From JAFGTX01 sp942492225 (lineage in GTDB: Bacteria; Bacillota; Clostridia; Peptostreptococcales; Acidaminobacteraceae), in contig CALODS010000049.1 in assembly GCA_942492225.1 (NCBI GenBank), positions 1 to 60,210 of the forward strand: a DNA stretch of 60,210 bases, written 5' to 3'. Numbering within the stretch: position 1 is the stretch's first letter; each line of letters starts with the position of its first letter. The notes under the pieces are model-generated. The model had not been told where the DNA came from, did no database searches, and worked only from the letters and a program-made list of their open reading frames with translations. The position numbers and the translations under genes were made by a program. Positions 19,870-28,326 of this stretch are shown here, piece by piece.

Positions 19870-20451
19870 TTATTTTTGTGCCGATATAATAAATATAGGA
19901 TTATGTGCCATCATCATCGTTATATCTTTTATCATTTTACTCTTTGATACATTTATTTGAACCACTTCTACTTGGCGAAAGTGATTTTTAGCATAGTCTA
20001 AAAAGATACTCATGTTTTCTAATGTAATCATATTGGCTACAATCCAGCCATCTTGCTTCAAATAGTCTTTACAATAGTCTAGTATTGGCATCATATTTCC
20101 ACCTGTTCCACCTAGAATAATACTGTCATATGTTACATCTGTTGGCAGTGATTCTGGTGCCAATCCATCTATTATTTCAACATGTTCTGTCTTAAATTTC
20201 TCTTTGTTTTGGCGAATAAGGTCTACACCCTCTGCATTGCGTTCTATTGCATATACCTTACCCTTCGTTGCTTTCATTGCACATTCTATGCTGAGAGAAC
20301 CCGTACCTGCCCCTACATCTAATATGATAGCTGAGTCATGCAATCGCAACTTACTCATCGTAATTGTACGGACTTCTTCTTTAGTCATTGGAACTTTACC
20401 GCGAATAAACGCGTCATCTGGAATTGAAGTTAATCTATAATCTACTGTCAT
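19870..20451 (-). CDS. cbiT: Cobalt-precorrin-6B C15-methyltransferase (decarboxylating)
   Basis: This 193-residue class I SAM methyltransferase has the motif ILDVGAGTGSLSIECA near residue 42, an acidic residue in VYAIERN, and the conserved N-terminal PDDAFIRGKVPMTKEEVR of the CbiT family. It methylates C15 and removes the C12 acetate carboxyl. Here CbiE and CbiT are separate genes, unlike the fused CobL of the aerobic route; the stop of cbiE and start of cbiT overlap at 20451. Confidence 0.94.
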   Translation of the reverse strand: MTVDYRLTSIPDDAFIRGKVPMTKEEVRTITMSKLRLHDSAIILDVGAGTGSLSIECAMKATKGKVYAIERNAEGVDLIRQNKEKFKTEHVEIIDGLAPESLPTDVTYDSIILGGTGGNMMPILDYCKDYLKQDGWIVANMITLENMSIFLDYAKNHFRQVEVVQINVSKSKMIKDITMMMAHNPIFIISAQK

Positions 20452-21077
20452 TATTTAGCCTCCCAATCCAAATTTTCTATAATAACAACACTTAAATGGT
20501 CAAATGTTTTCTCCATAATTTCTCGTGGCATGCCTACAGTAATACATTCATTTTTATAGGACAAGCGTTCACCAACATACAATCGATAATTTTGCCCCTT
20601 TAATAAAGACGCTACTGTTGCGGGCGTATTTTTATAATCTGTTAAAAGACCAGTAAATTGGGTTTTCATTACCAATTCCTTAATATCTAATTCTCTTCCA
20701 TGAACACTTCCTACAAAAGCATCTTGCCATGGTTGTTTAATAACCGAGAACATATATTGCATCGAACTAATGCCAGGCACAACTTCATATAACATTTCTT
20801 CATAATGTCTTCTTACAAAACTTAACATACTAAAAAAACCTGTATCACCCGAAACAATCATAACGATTTTTTTTGTTGCTCTATTTTCGTCTATATAAGT
20901 TTTAATCAGTGATAAGTCAGCTGTAATATAGACAATTTCTTGAGTTGTGCAATTGACTGATTCAATATTGCGTTTACCGCCAATGACAACATCCGCTTGG
21001 TCTATAATTTTTCTTGCTTTTGGCAACAGGTAATCTGAATGACCAGGACCAATGCCCACAACAAAGAATTTATTCAT
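20451..21077 (-). CDS. cbiE: Cobalt-precorrin-7 C5-methyltransferase
   Basis: This 208-residue tetrapyrrole methyltransferase has VVGIGPGHSDYLLP at the N terminus, ADVVIGGKRNIE, VSGDTGFFSML and EVVPGISSMQYMFSVIKQPWQDA. It adds the C5 methyl. Its start overlaps the cbiD end by 8 nt and its end touches cbiT, so D-E-T form a coupled trio. Confidence 0.92.
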   Translation of the reverse strand: MNKFFVVGIGPGHSDYLLPKARKIIDQADVVIGGKRNIESVNCTTQEIVYITADLSLIKTYIDENRATKKIVMIVSGDTGFFSMLSFVRRHYEEMLYEVVPGISSMQYMFSVIKQPWQDAFVGSVHGRELDIKELVMKTQFTGLLTDYKNTPATVASLLKGQNYRLYVGERLSYKNECITVGMPREIMEKTFDHLSVVIIENLDWEAK

Positions 21078-22212
21078 TTCGAAAACCCTCCATTAGTACT
21101 TTTCCTTTTTCATCCATGCCTAACAAACCATGAGTGTTGGAGAATAGGATTGTCCCCACTTTAACATTTCCAAAAGTACGCCCTTCTGAACGCTCACTTA
21201 CTTTATGCGCAAGTTCATTAAAAACATCCATATAGCCATGTTCTTTGATCATTGCAATGGCATCATCAGTCGTGTTGGCTTCAAGCACCTGTTTAAGCAA
21301 CTCTTGCGGTGCACCCATAACACCTAAATAGGCCGTCAAAATTTCCATCCGTCCATCAGCCATACTGCTATGGGTATGAAAGATTCCGCCTGCAACTTTT
21401 ATCATTTTGCCAATATGTCCTACCCATAATAATGCTTTTATGTTTAGTTTTTCAGCTTCGTCTAGTATAGCGCCAATATAGTTGCTGGTCTTAATCAAAT
21501 GGTTTGTCCGTAAGTTAAGATGCTGCGCAAAATCCCTACCATAATTTCCAGGTGATAGCAGAACTGTATCAACACCTGATTTAGCTAATACTGACAATTC
21601 AACACGCATCGTATCTATGAGTGCATCTTCACTCATTGGTTCAACAATACCACTTGTACCTATAATGGAAATACCACCGACAATACCTAATTTAGGGTTG
21701 AATGTTCGTTTCGCAATTTCAACACCTTCTGGCGCACTAATAACGACCTCAACACCAAAATCTGTTTCTAATATATCTTTAACTGCTTCTCTAATCATCT
21801 TCTGTGGGACAGGATTAATGGCTGGTTTTCCAATCGCTACTGATAAACCTGGTTTTGTAACCGTTCCAACACCTTCTCCGCTTAACAAGCTATAATCTTT
21901 TCCAGTTTTTTTGCTTACTTTAGAAATAATTTTCATGCCTCTTGTTGCATCAATATCGTCTCCAGAATCTTTGAACACACTACAAGTAACAGAATTCTCA
22001 TCAATTGATTCCAAAGTATAAGGAATGTCTATTAACCATCCTTTTGGTGTCATTAATTGAACCACACCTGATGAGCCGTTCAATTGAGCGTCTTGAGATG
22101 CTTGTTCTAACAAATGAATACAAGCTGCTTTTGTTGCTGCTGCAGCACATGATCCCGTCGTATATCCACATCTAAGTTTCTTTCCTTTTTTTTCGATATA
22201 TCGCTCTAACAT
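21070..22212 (-). CDS. cbiD: Cobalt-precorrin-5B C1-methyltransferase
   Basis: This 380-residue protein shows the CbiD signature RCGYTTGSCAAAATKAA near residue 15, together with VGTVTKPGLSVAIGKPAINP, GIVGGISIIGTSGIVEPMS and LLSPGNYGRDFAQ. It methylates C1 in the anaerobic pathway, so it is diagnostic for that route over the oxygen-dependent one. The length is normal. It lies 8 nt after cbiC. Confidence 0.95.
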   Translation of the reverse strand: MLERYIEKKGKKLRCGYTTGSCAAAATKAACIHLLEQASQDAQLNGSSGVVQLMTPKGWLIDIPYTLESIDENSVTCSVFKDSGDDIDATRGMKIISKVSKKTGKDYSLLSGEGVGTVTKPGLSVAIGKPAINPVPQKMIREAVKDILETDFGVEVVISAPEGVEIAKRTFNPKLGIVGGISIIGTSGIVEPMSEDALIDTMRVELSVLAKSGVDTVLLSPGNYGRDFAQHLNLRTNHLIKTSNYIGAILDEAEKLNIKALLWVGHIGKMIKVAGGIFHTHSSMADGRMEILTAYLGVMGAPQELLKQVLEANTTDDAIAMIKEHGYMDVFNELAHKVSERSEGRTFGNVKVGTILFSNTHGLLGMDEKGKVLMEGFRNE

Positions 22213-22220
22213 AGGCTCTC

Positions 22221-22871
22221 CTAGTCTCTTGTTATCCCTGGTATTTGGTATAACATTGCATTAATAATTGTTGCTGCAACTGGGCTACCACCTTTTCTTC
22301 CTCTTACGACAATATATGGAATGTCCAATTTTCTTAATTCTTCTTTTGACTCCTCAGCACCAACAAAACCAACTGGTACCCCAATGATAAGTGCTGGCTT
22401 TACTTTCCCCGCTTTAATCAGTTCCATTAAAACAAAAAGAGCCGTTGGCGCATTACCAATCGCATAAATTTTCGTATTTTCTTCTACGGCTGCTTTTTCA
22501 ATGCTTACCATTGAACGCGTTACTCCACGTTCTTTCGCCTCTGCAAATACAGATTCTTCATGAACATAGTTGTATATCTTACCACCAAAAGCACCTAATT
22601 TTCTTTTATTAATTCCCGACATAACCATATTGGTGTCTGCATAAATATCAGAACCCTCAGCTAAAGCTTTCATTCCTGATTCAATCGCATCAGGTGAAAA
22701 CTCCAGAAGATCTGCATATTCAAAATCTGCGGTCGTATGGATTACGCGCTTAACGACTTGTAATGTTTTGTCATCAAATGTATGTGGTGCCATTTCTTCA
22801 CCAATAATTTCAAAACTTCTTTTTTCAATGCCCATTGGATCTTTGATATAATCGATTGTTGTCTTTTCCAT
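22221..22871 (-). CDS. cbiC: Cobalt-precorrin-8 methylmutase
   Basis: This roughly 216-residue protein moves the methyl group from C11 to C12 to form cobyrinate. Family blocks are PMGIEKRSFEIIGEE near the N terminus, VKRVIHTTADFEYADLL (with the conserved histidine), IYAIGNAPTALFVLMEL and GVPVGFVGAEESKEEL. I chose ATG 22871 with AAGGAGACC 6 nt upstream; the longer open frame of 13 extra residues crosses the leader and has no such site. It is the first gene after the cobalamin riboswitch. Confidence 0.95.
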   Translation of the reverse strand: MEKTTIDYIKDPMGIEKRSFEIIGEEMAPHTFDDKTLQVVKRVIHTTADFEYADLLEFSPDAIESGMKALAEGSDIYADTNMVMSGINKRKLGAFGGKIYNYVHEESVFAEAKERGVTRSMVSIEKAAVEENTKIYAIGNAPTALFVLMELIKAGKVKPALIIGVPVGFVGAEESKEELRKLDIPYIVVRGRKGGSPVAATIINAMLYQIPGITRD

Positions 22872-22910
22872 TATTTTGGTCTCCTTATTGTTTTCATCCG
22901 AACTATTCAA

Positions 22911-22940
22911 AAAACAAAAAACTAGCCCTAGGGCTAGTTT
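22911..22940 (-). terminator. Riboswitch-controlled terminator before cbiC
   Basis: The near-perfect palindrome AAACTAGCCC-TA-GGGCTAGTTT (22919-22940) is followed on the minus strand by TTTTGTTTTTTG. It lies between the cobalamin aptamer and cbiC, so premature termination is the likely control mechanism when B12 is bound. Confidence 0.85.
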
Positions 22941-22976
22941 AAATCTATCTTTCTTGCACCCTGAAGTAACACTCGT

Positions 22977-23136
22977 AAAATAGGCAGGTTTCCTGGCTCA
23001 CACATCAAACCCATTTCTTAGTCTTCCCTATTTAGGTGACATTCTTTAAGAAACAGTAGTGCTTACAGTAGCAGGGGCTGCGTTGGATTCACACCAATCT
23101 TCCCTATTATCCTCACCCTCGTGAGGCACCTATTCG
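22977..23136 (-). promoter_or_regulatory. Cobalamin riboswitch
   Basis: The minus strand holds the hallmarks of the AdoCbl-type aptamer: the closing stem AATAGG/CCTATT, GGTGTGAATCC, GCAGCCCCTGCTACTGTAAGC, and the B12 box GAGCCAGGAAACCTGCC (22983-22999). It precedes the nine-gene cobalamin operon and is followed by a terminator hairpin, so B12 should shut the operon down. Confidence 0.96.
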
Positions 23137-23153
23137 TTTAAATTGTCTCTGTC

Positions 23154-23162
23154 ATTATACCA
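23154..23162 (-). promoter_or_regulatory. Extended -10 promoter for the cobalamin operon
   Basis: The minus strand reads TGGTATAAT, a consensus TGnTATAAT extended -10, about 20 nt upstream of the riboswitch. No convincing -35 is visible, which an extended -10 can tolerate. Confidence 0.6.
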
Positions 23163-23186
23163 TTATCAATTCTAAAAAGATACCCG

Positions 23187-24296
23187 TTAATATGTGCGCA
23201 ACAGGCGCTCTCCAAGACGATTTTTATCCACAGTCTCCATTCTGCTCTCAGGAACAGTTACAATCATTGGATCGCCATCACTAATAAATCTTTTAGATGG
23301 ATTTGCTTCATAATTATCTAAATAAAATGTTAGTTGGTATTCACCGTCACCACTTTGAACACGATTAATACGCTCAAAATCAAATTTGGTATGAATCGCC
23401 GCAACTTCTGGCTTCCAACCTACTTTTAAGATTGCGTTATGTGCATAAGTTTTTCCATTATACGTGCCCGTTGTTACAAGCCCGTCTAAATATTCATCTT
23501 TAGGTCTTTCACCAAATGGTAAGGCTAAACCTTTTACTTCATATCCTTCGACAATTGCTTCGATCGCTTGAATATTTCCACCTAATGTTTTTTGGATTTT
23601 TTCGGCATTTAATTCTGGTAGATGTTCATGACCGGCGCTATGATTGCCTAATTCCATTCCTTTTTCAACGATGTAATTTAATTTATATTCCATATACTCT
23701 TGTTGTTTAAAAGGCGTTCCACCATTTAAGAAAAATGTCGCTTCCAATCCAAAGTCAGGATGTTCAGCATAAAAATTTTCTAAAATACCCACAACTGAAT
23801 CTGGATCCACTATTGCTTCTCCATTTTCTTCAATTATATTAAAGTTTGTATAGTGACCATCATCGAAAGTCAATACCACTGGTGTAAAACCAGCAGGAAC
23901 ATTAATATTATTCGTTACATAATCTTGTAAACTAATCGCTCTAAAACCCATCGCATAAAGTCTCTCAAGATCTGATTTGAAACTTTCAACAGTTCTTATG
24001 TATGCACTGTTTTCTTTTCCTAAGCTATGATACATAATAACCATAATTTCGCCAGTTTCATTTGGTTTAACACTTTCCAAATCGATTTCTGTAGTTATTT
24101 CTGTGGCTTCAACTCTTTCCTCTGAAGTATCTTCCTGAGTTTCTTCAAGTATTTCTTGTTGCGTATTAACTTCTTCACTCTCTGTAATAGTTTCTTCTAC
24201 CACTGTTGATTCAACGGGTGCAACATTTTCTTTTGGTGCACAACCGTTAAACGCTAATAAAGAAATACATACCAATATGATGCTTATTTTTTTCAT
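23187..24296 (-). CDS. Polysaccharide deacetylase lipoprotein
   Basis: This roughly 369-residue exported protein begins MKKISIILVC, with a lipobox LAFNGC ending at about residue 19, so it is probably a lipoprotein on the outer face of the membrane. A Glu/Thr-rich linker follows to about residue 75. The NodB-like deacetylase domain has VLTFDDGHYTN (metal-binding Asp pair) and NHSAGHEHL (the two histidines). The likely substrate is peptidoglycan or another N-acetylated glycan. The start is ATG 24296 with AGGAGG upstream; 13 earlier in-frame residues precede that site and are rejected. Confidence 0.9.
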   Translation of the reverse strand: MKKISIILVCISLLAFNGCAPKENVAPVESTVVEETITESEEVNTQQEILEETQEDTSEERVEATEITTEIDLESVKPNETGEIMVIMYHSLGKENSAYIRTVESFKSDLERLYAMGFRAISLQDYVTNNINVPAGFTPVVLTFDDGHYTNFNIIEENGEAIVDPDSVVGILENFYAEHPDFGLEATFFLNGGTPFKQQEYMEYKLNYIVEKGMELGNHSAGHEHLPELNAEKIQKTLGGNIQAIEAIVEGYEVKGLALPFGERPKDEYLDGLVTTGTYNGKTYAHNAILKVGWKPEVAAIHTKFDFERINRVQSGDGEYQLTFYLDNYEANPSKRFISDGDPMIVTVPESRMETVDKNRLGERLLRTY

Positions 24297-24445
24297 GTCA
24301 TCCTCCTGTTTTCTTACTAGCAACCCAATACACACTATACTATACCTTATTTTTTAGAAAAAGTGTGGTTAATTTTCATAAAAAGCTAGATTTTTCCTCA
24401 CTTTTCGGTAATAATAGTAGAGTATCAAGAATGGTGGGTGTTTAT

Positions 24446-24988
24446 ATGTTTTTGGACCATTCTAGTGAAAAAACACTAGATAAGTTAAAAGTACTTCAAG
24501 TGGTGGAACAATTTGCAGTTCCTCTAACAAATGTTCAGTTAACTGAATTTATACTTGAGAATGATTTTGTGAATTATTTTTCTCTTCAACAATGTCTTAC
24601 AGAATTAGTTGGAGCGTCTTTTTTAGAATATAGCGATAGTGAAGGAGAACAATATTACCTTCTTACTGAGTCTGGGAAAAATTCTATTGAGTTCTTTAAA
24701 GACCGAATTCCACAAAATATTCGACGTAATATTAATGATGCTGTCGTTGCTAAGAAAAAATCTATTGTCATCGATACACAAGTGAGTGCTGATTATCATA
24801 AGTTAGACGATACGGAATACATTGTCGAACTTAAAATAATTGAGAATCATCTTATACTTGCAGACATTAAATTGACAATGGCCTCAAATAAGCATGCAAA
24901 GCGTATGTGTGAAAATTGGAAAAAAAATGCACAATATCTTTACGGTGATTTAGTGAATTTACTGAACAATTCAGACGGAAAAGAATAA
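24446..24988 (+). CDS. DUF4364 family protein (winged-helix-like)
   Basis: This roughly 180-residue protein begins MFLDHSSEKTLDKLKVLQVV and matches the DUF4364 family of Firmicutes, including the block LTNVQLTEFILENDFVNYF. Residues about 10-80 look like a winged-helix DNA-binding fold; the rest is mixed beta. It may be a transcription regulator. The start is set at ATG 24446, where the family similarity begins; a longer frame to 24365 has no support. It diverges from the deacetylase gene and shares a terminator with the cysteine desulfidase gene. Confidence 0.82.
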   Translation: MFLDHSSEKTLDKLKVLQVVEQFAVPLTNVQLTEFILENDFVNYFSLQQCLTELVGASFLEYSDSEGEQYYLLTESGKNSIEFFKDRIPQNIRRNINDAVVAKKKSIVIDTQVSADYHKLDDTEYIVELKIIENHLILADIKLTMASNKHAKRMCENWKKNAQYLYGDLVNLLNNSDGKE

Positions 24989-25001
24989 TTTTTTGCATTT
25001 T

Positions 25002-25037
25002 AAAAGCGCCATCTCTAAGGAGACAATGGCGCTTTTT
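25002..25037. terminator. Bidirectional terminator between DUF4364 and cysteine desulfidase genes
   Basis: AAAAGCGCCAT (25002-25012) pairs with ATGGCGCTTTT (25026-25036). T runs follow on both strands, so it serves both convergent genes. Confidence 0.9.
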
Positions 25038-25071
25038 GTGTGCAATTAAACTACATAAGTATGATAAACGG

Positions 25072-26361
25072 TTAGACGTCCTTTTCCATTCGTTTCATTA
25101 CATCTAAGATAACAAGATCCGTGACACGCATACCTTGTTCACCAACGATGCCTAGATTTCTTATGCTCTCTTCAACTGTTCTGCCAACAATACCATCTCT
25201 AGGCGTTATGATACACCCTGATTGTGCCATTAATGCTGCATGAACACCTGTAGATGCAGCCGTTGCCAATTTCATCGCGCAACCATTTTTTGCCCCATCA
25301 CAAATCATCCCACTAATATTACCAATCATATTTTGAATTGTTCCTTCAATTTCTGTTATTGAATTTCCCATCAACCATGCTATTGCACAGCTCGCACCAG
25401 TTGCTGCTGAAACACCACAACTACAAATTGCCGATAGTCTTCCAATAAAATGTTTAATATAACAGTTAATTAAATGGCTTATCGCAAGTGCTTGTGCAAT
25501 TTTTTCGTCTGAAACAACATGTGTGTCTCTATAAGCAATCAATGGAATAATTGCCGTTAAACCATTATTTCCCGATCCGTTTGAACTCATTACAGGCATT
25601 GTAATACCAGACATCCTAGCGTCAGAAGCCGCTGCGGTCATGTACATTGCTTTAGTTGGTAAGTCTTCTGCTAAAAAACCTTTTTTTATATTATCTTTTA
25701 TAGAGTATCCAACACCTAAGCCCAGTTTTGTTTCTAAGCCTGCGTTTAAGACAGCACCATTCATTTCTAAACCTTCTAATAAGAACGCTACTTCTTCAAG
25801 AGACATCATCTCAACGGTTTCAACAATTTCTTTAATAGTCAAATCAAAGAAGGGATTTGATTCTGTTGTAGCATCAGCTGCAACGACTTCTCTTTTAAAT
25901 TTTATTTGCTCATTATGTTGAACAAAATATACTTCATCATGCTTTTCTCTAATAATAGCAGTTGTTTTTCCTGCTGATGAATAAAGAATTGCTTCTATAT
26001 AAATTTTTTCATCTGTTGATTTTATATCTATTGATACATTGCCTGATTTAACAAGGGTCAATGCACGTGTTACTGCTTCCTGTTCAACAGATTTCATCAC
26101 TTCTAATCCGTTATCAGCACTGCCACCATAGGCACCAATTGCTACTGCAATATCCAATCCAACTTCATCCGTTTGTGGTATACCTACCGCTAAGCCGTTC
26201 TTATAAAGATTTGGACTTACAATGAGTTCTATTTTATCTATCGTTATGTGCTCACCTGCTTCTCTTGCAACTGCACCCGCTAAGGCAACTGCAATCGGTT
26301 CAGTACATCCCATCGCTGGCTTCACTTCCGTTTTTAATAATGCAATCATACTATCTTTCAT
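25072..26361 (-). CDS. cyuA: L-cysteine desulfidase (CyuA/YhaM, CdsB-like)
   Basis: This 429-residue enzyme breaks L-cysteine into pyruvate, sulfide and ammonia using a [4Fe-4S] cluster. The family-defining PAMGCTEPIAVALAGA puts a conserved cysteine at C19. The C-terminal half carries further cysteines, for example CSCGVSAATGASC and CDGAKNGC, typical cluster ligands. NGSGNNGLTAIIP is also conserved. It has its own sigma-54 promoter (26398-26415) and is followed by a shared terminator. The sigma-54 activator gene lies directly upstream on the same strand, as known for cdsB/cdsR in Clostridioides difficile. Confidence 0.9.
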   Translation of the reverse strand: MKDSMIALLKTEVKPAMGCTEPIAVALAGAVAREAGEHITIDKIELIVSPNLYKNGLAVGIPQTDEVGLDIAVAIGAYGGSADNGLEVMKSVEQEAVTRALTLVKSGNVSIDIKSTDEKIYIEAILYSSAGKTTAIIREKHDEVYFVQHNEQIKFKREVVAADATTESNPFFDLTIKEIVETVEMMSLEEVAFLLEGLEMNGAVLNAGLETKLGLGVGYSIKDNIKKGFLAEDLPTKAMYMTAAASDARMSGITMPVMSSNGSGNNGLTAIIPLIAYRDTHVVSDEKIAQALAISHLINCYIKHFIGRLSAICSCGVSAATGASCAIAWLMGNSITEIEGTIQNMIGNISGMICDGAKNGCAMKLATAASTGVHAALMAQSGCIITPRDGIVGRTVEESIRNLGIVGEQGMRVTDLVILDVMKRMEKDV

Positions 26362-26397
26362 AATTATCTCCTCTCAAACATCTCTTATACATATTTA

Positions 26398-26415
26398 TTG
26401 CAAATGTGATGCCAA
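26398..26415 (-). promoter_or_regulatory. Sigma-54 (-24/-12) promoter of the cysteine desulfidase gene
   Basis: The minus strand reads TTGGCATCACATTTGCAA. The invariant GG and GC are exactly 10 nt apart, and 5 of 6 positions match TGGCAC and 5 of 5 TTGCA. It lies about 37 nt upstream of the start codon at 26361. Confidence 0.88.
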
Positions 26416-26473
26416 CTTTAATGTATTTCAATCGCCTGAAATTCAATGATTTTGGAAGACCTAATTTATTTAG

Positions 26474-26543
26474 TCTCAATATGAGAATGAATAAACAAAT
26501 TAGTAGTCTCAATATGAGATTTCGTATCATATTGAGACTACTA
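26474..26543. promoter_or_regulatory. Three palindromic enhancer-like sites (candidate UAS)
   Basis: TCTCA-ATA-TGAGA occurs at 26474-26486 and 26507-26519. A third copy in inverted orientation, with one mismatch, lies at 26525-26537. Centres are 33 and 18 nt apart, 65-115 nt upstream of the sigma-54 promoter. Copies two and three also form a perfect 17-bp inverted repeat (26501-26517 with 26527-26543) directly after the regulator stop codon, which might act as its terminator, although the T run is weak. Binding by the adjacent activator is inference. Confidence 0.8.
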
Positions 26544-26547
26544 AAAT

Positions 26548-28305
26548 TTATAACTGATATTCTTTTAGTTTACGATAATAAGTTGCACGGCTTAGACCTG
26601 TTGCTTTAAGAATTTCTTCAACACCTTCCTTTTGACGTCCATATAGCGCCAATGCTTTTTGAAGTTCTAATCGTTCCAAATCTTTGAAATTCATAATGGT
26701 TTCCTTTATCAAAATTTCATTTTCTCGTTTCATCGCCGTTGGCAAGTCCTTAATATCAATCCATTCATCACCACACATATTCACGCTATATTCTATAATA
26801 TTTTCAAGTTCTCTAACATTGCCCTTCCAAGGATAAACCCTTAAAAGAGAAAGAACTGCTTCATTGCATCCACTGATATTTTTATTGAGTTTCGTATTAA
26901 ATCGTTTAATAAAATAGTCTACTAGCAAGGGTATATCCGTTTGACGTTGTCTTAATGATGGGATATTTAAAGGTATTACGTTAAGTCTGTAAAACAAATC
27001 TTCCCGGAACTGTCCTTCTTGTACTAATAAATCAAGAGCTTTATTCGTGGCCGATATAATGCGAACATCAATGGGAATACCATGCTTCCCTCCCACACGT
27101 TCCACGACACGTTCTTGCAAAACTCTCAACAACTTAACTTGTAAATGAATGGGCATATCACCAATTTCATCTAAAAACAATGTGCCTTTATCAGCCAATT
27201 CAAACTTACCAATTTTACCACCAGTTTTAGCGCCTGAAAAAGCGCCTTCTTCATAACCAAATAGTTCGCTTTCAAGTAAATTTTCAGGAATAGCTGCACA
27301 ATTAATTGCCACAAATGCCTGATCTTTTCGATCACTGTCATAATGTATTGCTCTTGCAAACAACTCTTTGCCTGTACCGCTTTCACCCTGAATTAATACT
27401 GTAGATGAGCTATTTGCAGCCTTTTTTCCTTTGTTTCTAACGGTATCAATCGCAACAGATACACCAAGAATATCTTTAAATGTCGTTTTTAAATGCTGCC
27501 CAAGTAACGCGTTAACTTCATGAATTATTTTTTCGGTTTGCCTAATACTTAGCACAACCTCAACCACTTTATTATCATAAAAGATAGGTTTCCCTGTGTA
27601 AATAAACTCTTTATAATGACTTGCATCACCAAACTTAAAGTAGTGATTCCCAGCTAAATGTGATGGATTAAGAAGTTCATCCATTACATCCTTACCCATT
27701 ATTTCTTCTATTTTGCTTATACTTTTATTTTCAATATCAAAAAAATCATTTGAAATTCTATTATAGCGAATAAGATCACCCGAAGTATTGACAGACATCA
27801 CACCTCTATCAATGTAATCGATTAGAACATCTACTTCCCTCGATTGTAGTGCAATCTTTTCACGTTGTCTCTCTTCTGATATTTTACTGCCTATAAGTGC
27901 CGCCATGCTTTCTAAAAAATCCACAAGATGATCTTTATTGTCAATGATTTCACGTTGCTGAAGAAGGTCAAATGCAACAAGACCAATAACGCCTATAATT
28001 TCATCCTCTAGAATAATAGGGCAACATACTTCTGCATATTCTTTGCAATTTTTTTTATTTTTGCATAATGTACAGACTTCATTTTCCCTTGGGTTATCAA
28101 CAAATAGAGCTTTCTTGTGTTCAAGAACATAACCAAAAACCGATTCATGTTCAACAACAGAATCGAAATGATCAATATATTTTCCTGTTGATGCCACTCT
28201 ATTAAGTTCTGCATCGGTTATGGTAATATCAACTTTGACAACACTACTGATCGCTTCAATAACACTTTCTAGCATTGATTGTATTCGGTTAAGTTCTCTC
28301 TTCAT
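26548..28305 (-). CDS. Sigma-54-dependent enhancer-binding regulator (CdsR-like)
   Basis: This 585-residue activator has an N-terminal sensor region (1-150) with a cysteine cluster C78, C81, C87, C94, C95. A PAS-like segment (about 155-260) and the AAA+ domain follow, with Walker A GESGTGKE at 307-314, the sigma-54 contact loop GAFSGA at 354-359 (a Ser variant of GAFTGA) and LFLDEIGDMP. A C-terminal Fis-type helix-turn-helix (about 548-583, ATGLSRATYYRKLK) completes it. Position and the palindromic sites downstream suggest that it activates the cysteine desulfidase gene. It starts 21 nt after the diguanylate cyclase gene. Confidence 0.93.
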   Translation of the reverse strand: MKRELNRIQSMLESVIEAISSVVKVDITITDAELNRVASTGKYIDHFDSVVEHESVFGYVLEHKKALFVDNPRENEVCTLCKNKKNCKEYAEVCCPIILEDEIIGVIGLVAFDLLQQREIIDNKDHLVDFLESMAALIGSKISEERQREKIALQSREVDVLIDYIDRGVMSVNTSGDLIRYNRISNDFFDIENKSISKIEEIMGKDVMDELLNPSHLAGNHYFKFGDASHYKEFIYTGKPIFYDNKVVEVVLSIRQTEKIIHEVNALLGQHLKTTFKDILGVSVAIDTVRNKGKKAANSSSTVLIQGESGTGKELFARAIHYDSDRKDQAFVAINCAAIPENLLESELFGYEEGAFSGAKTGGKIGKFELADKGTLFLDEIGDMPIHLQVKLLRVLQERVVERVGGKHGIPIDVRIISATNKALDLLVQEGQFREDLFYRLNVIPLNIPSLRQRQTDIPLLVDYFIKRFNTKLNKNISGCNEAVLSLLRVYPWKGNVRELENIIEYSVNMCGDEWIDIKDLPTAMKRENEILIKETIMNFKDLERLELQKALALYGRQKEGVEEILKATGLSRATYYRKLKEYQL

Positions 28306-28326
28306 AGATTACCTCTTTTCGCAGTC

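Noticed and set aside
26461..26545. Possible short CRISPR array or tandem repeat
   Set aside because: There are only three copies of a 13-nt palindrome with unequal spacing, one inverted; they fit enhancer sites beside a sigma-54 promoter far better.
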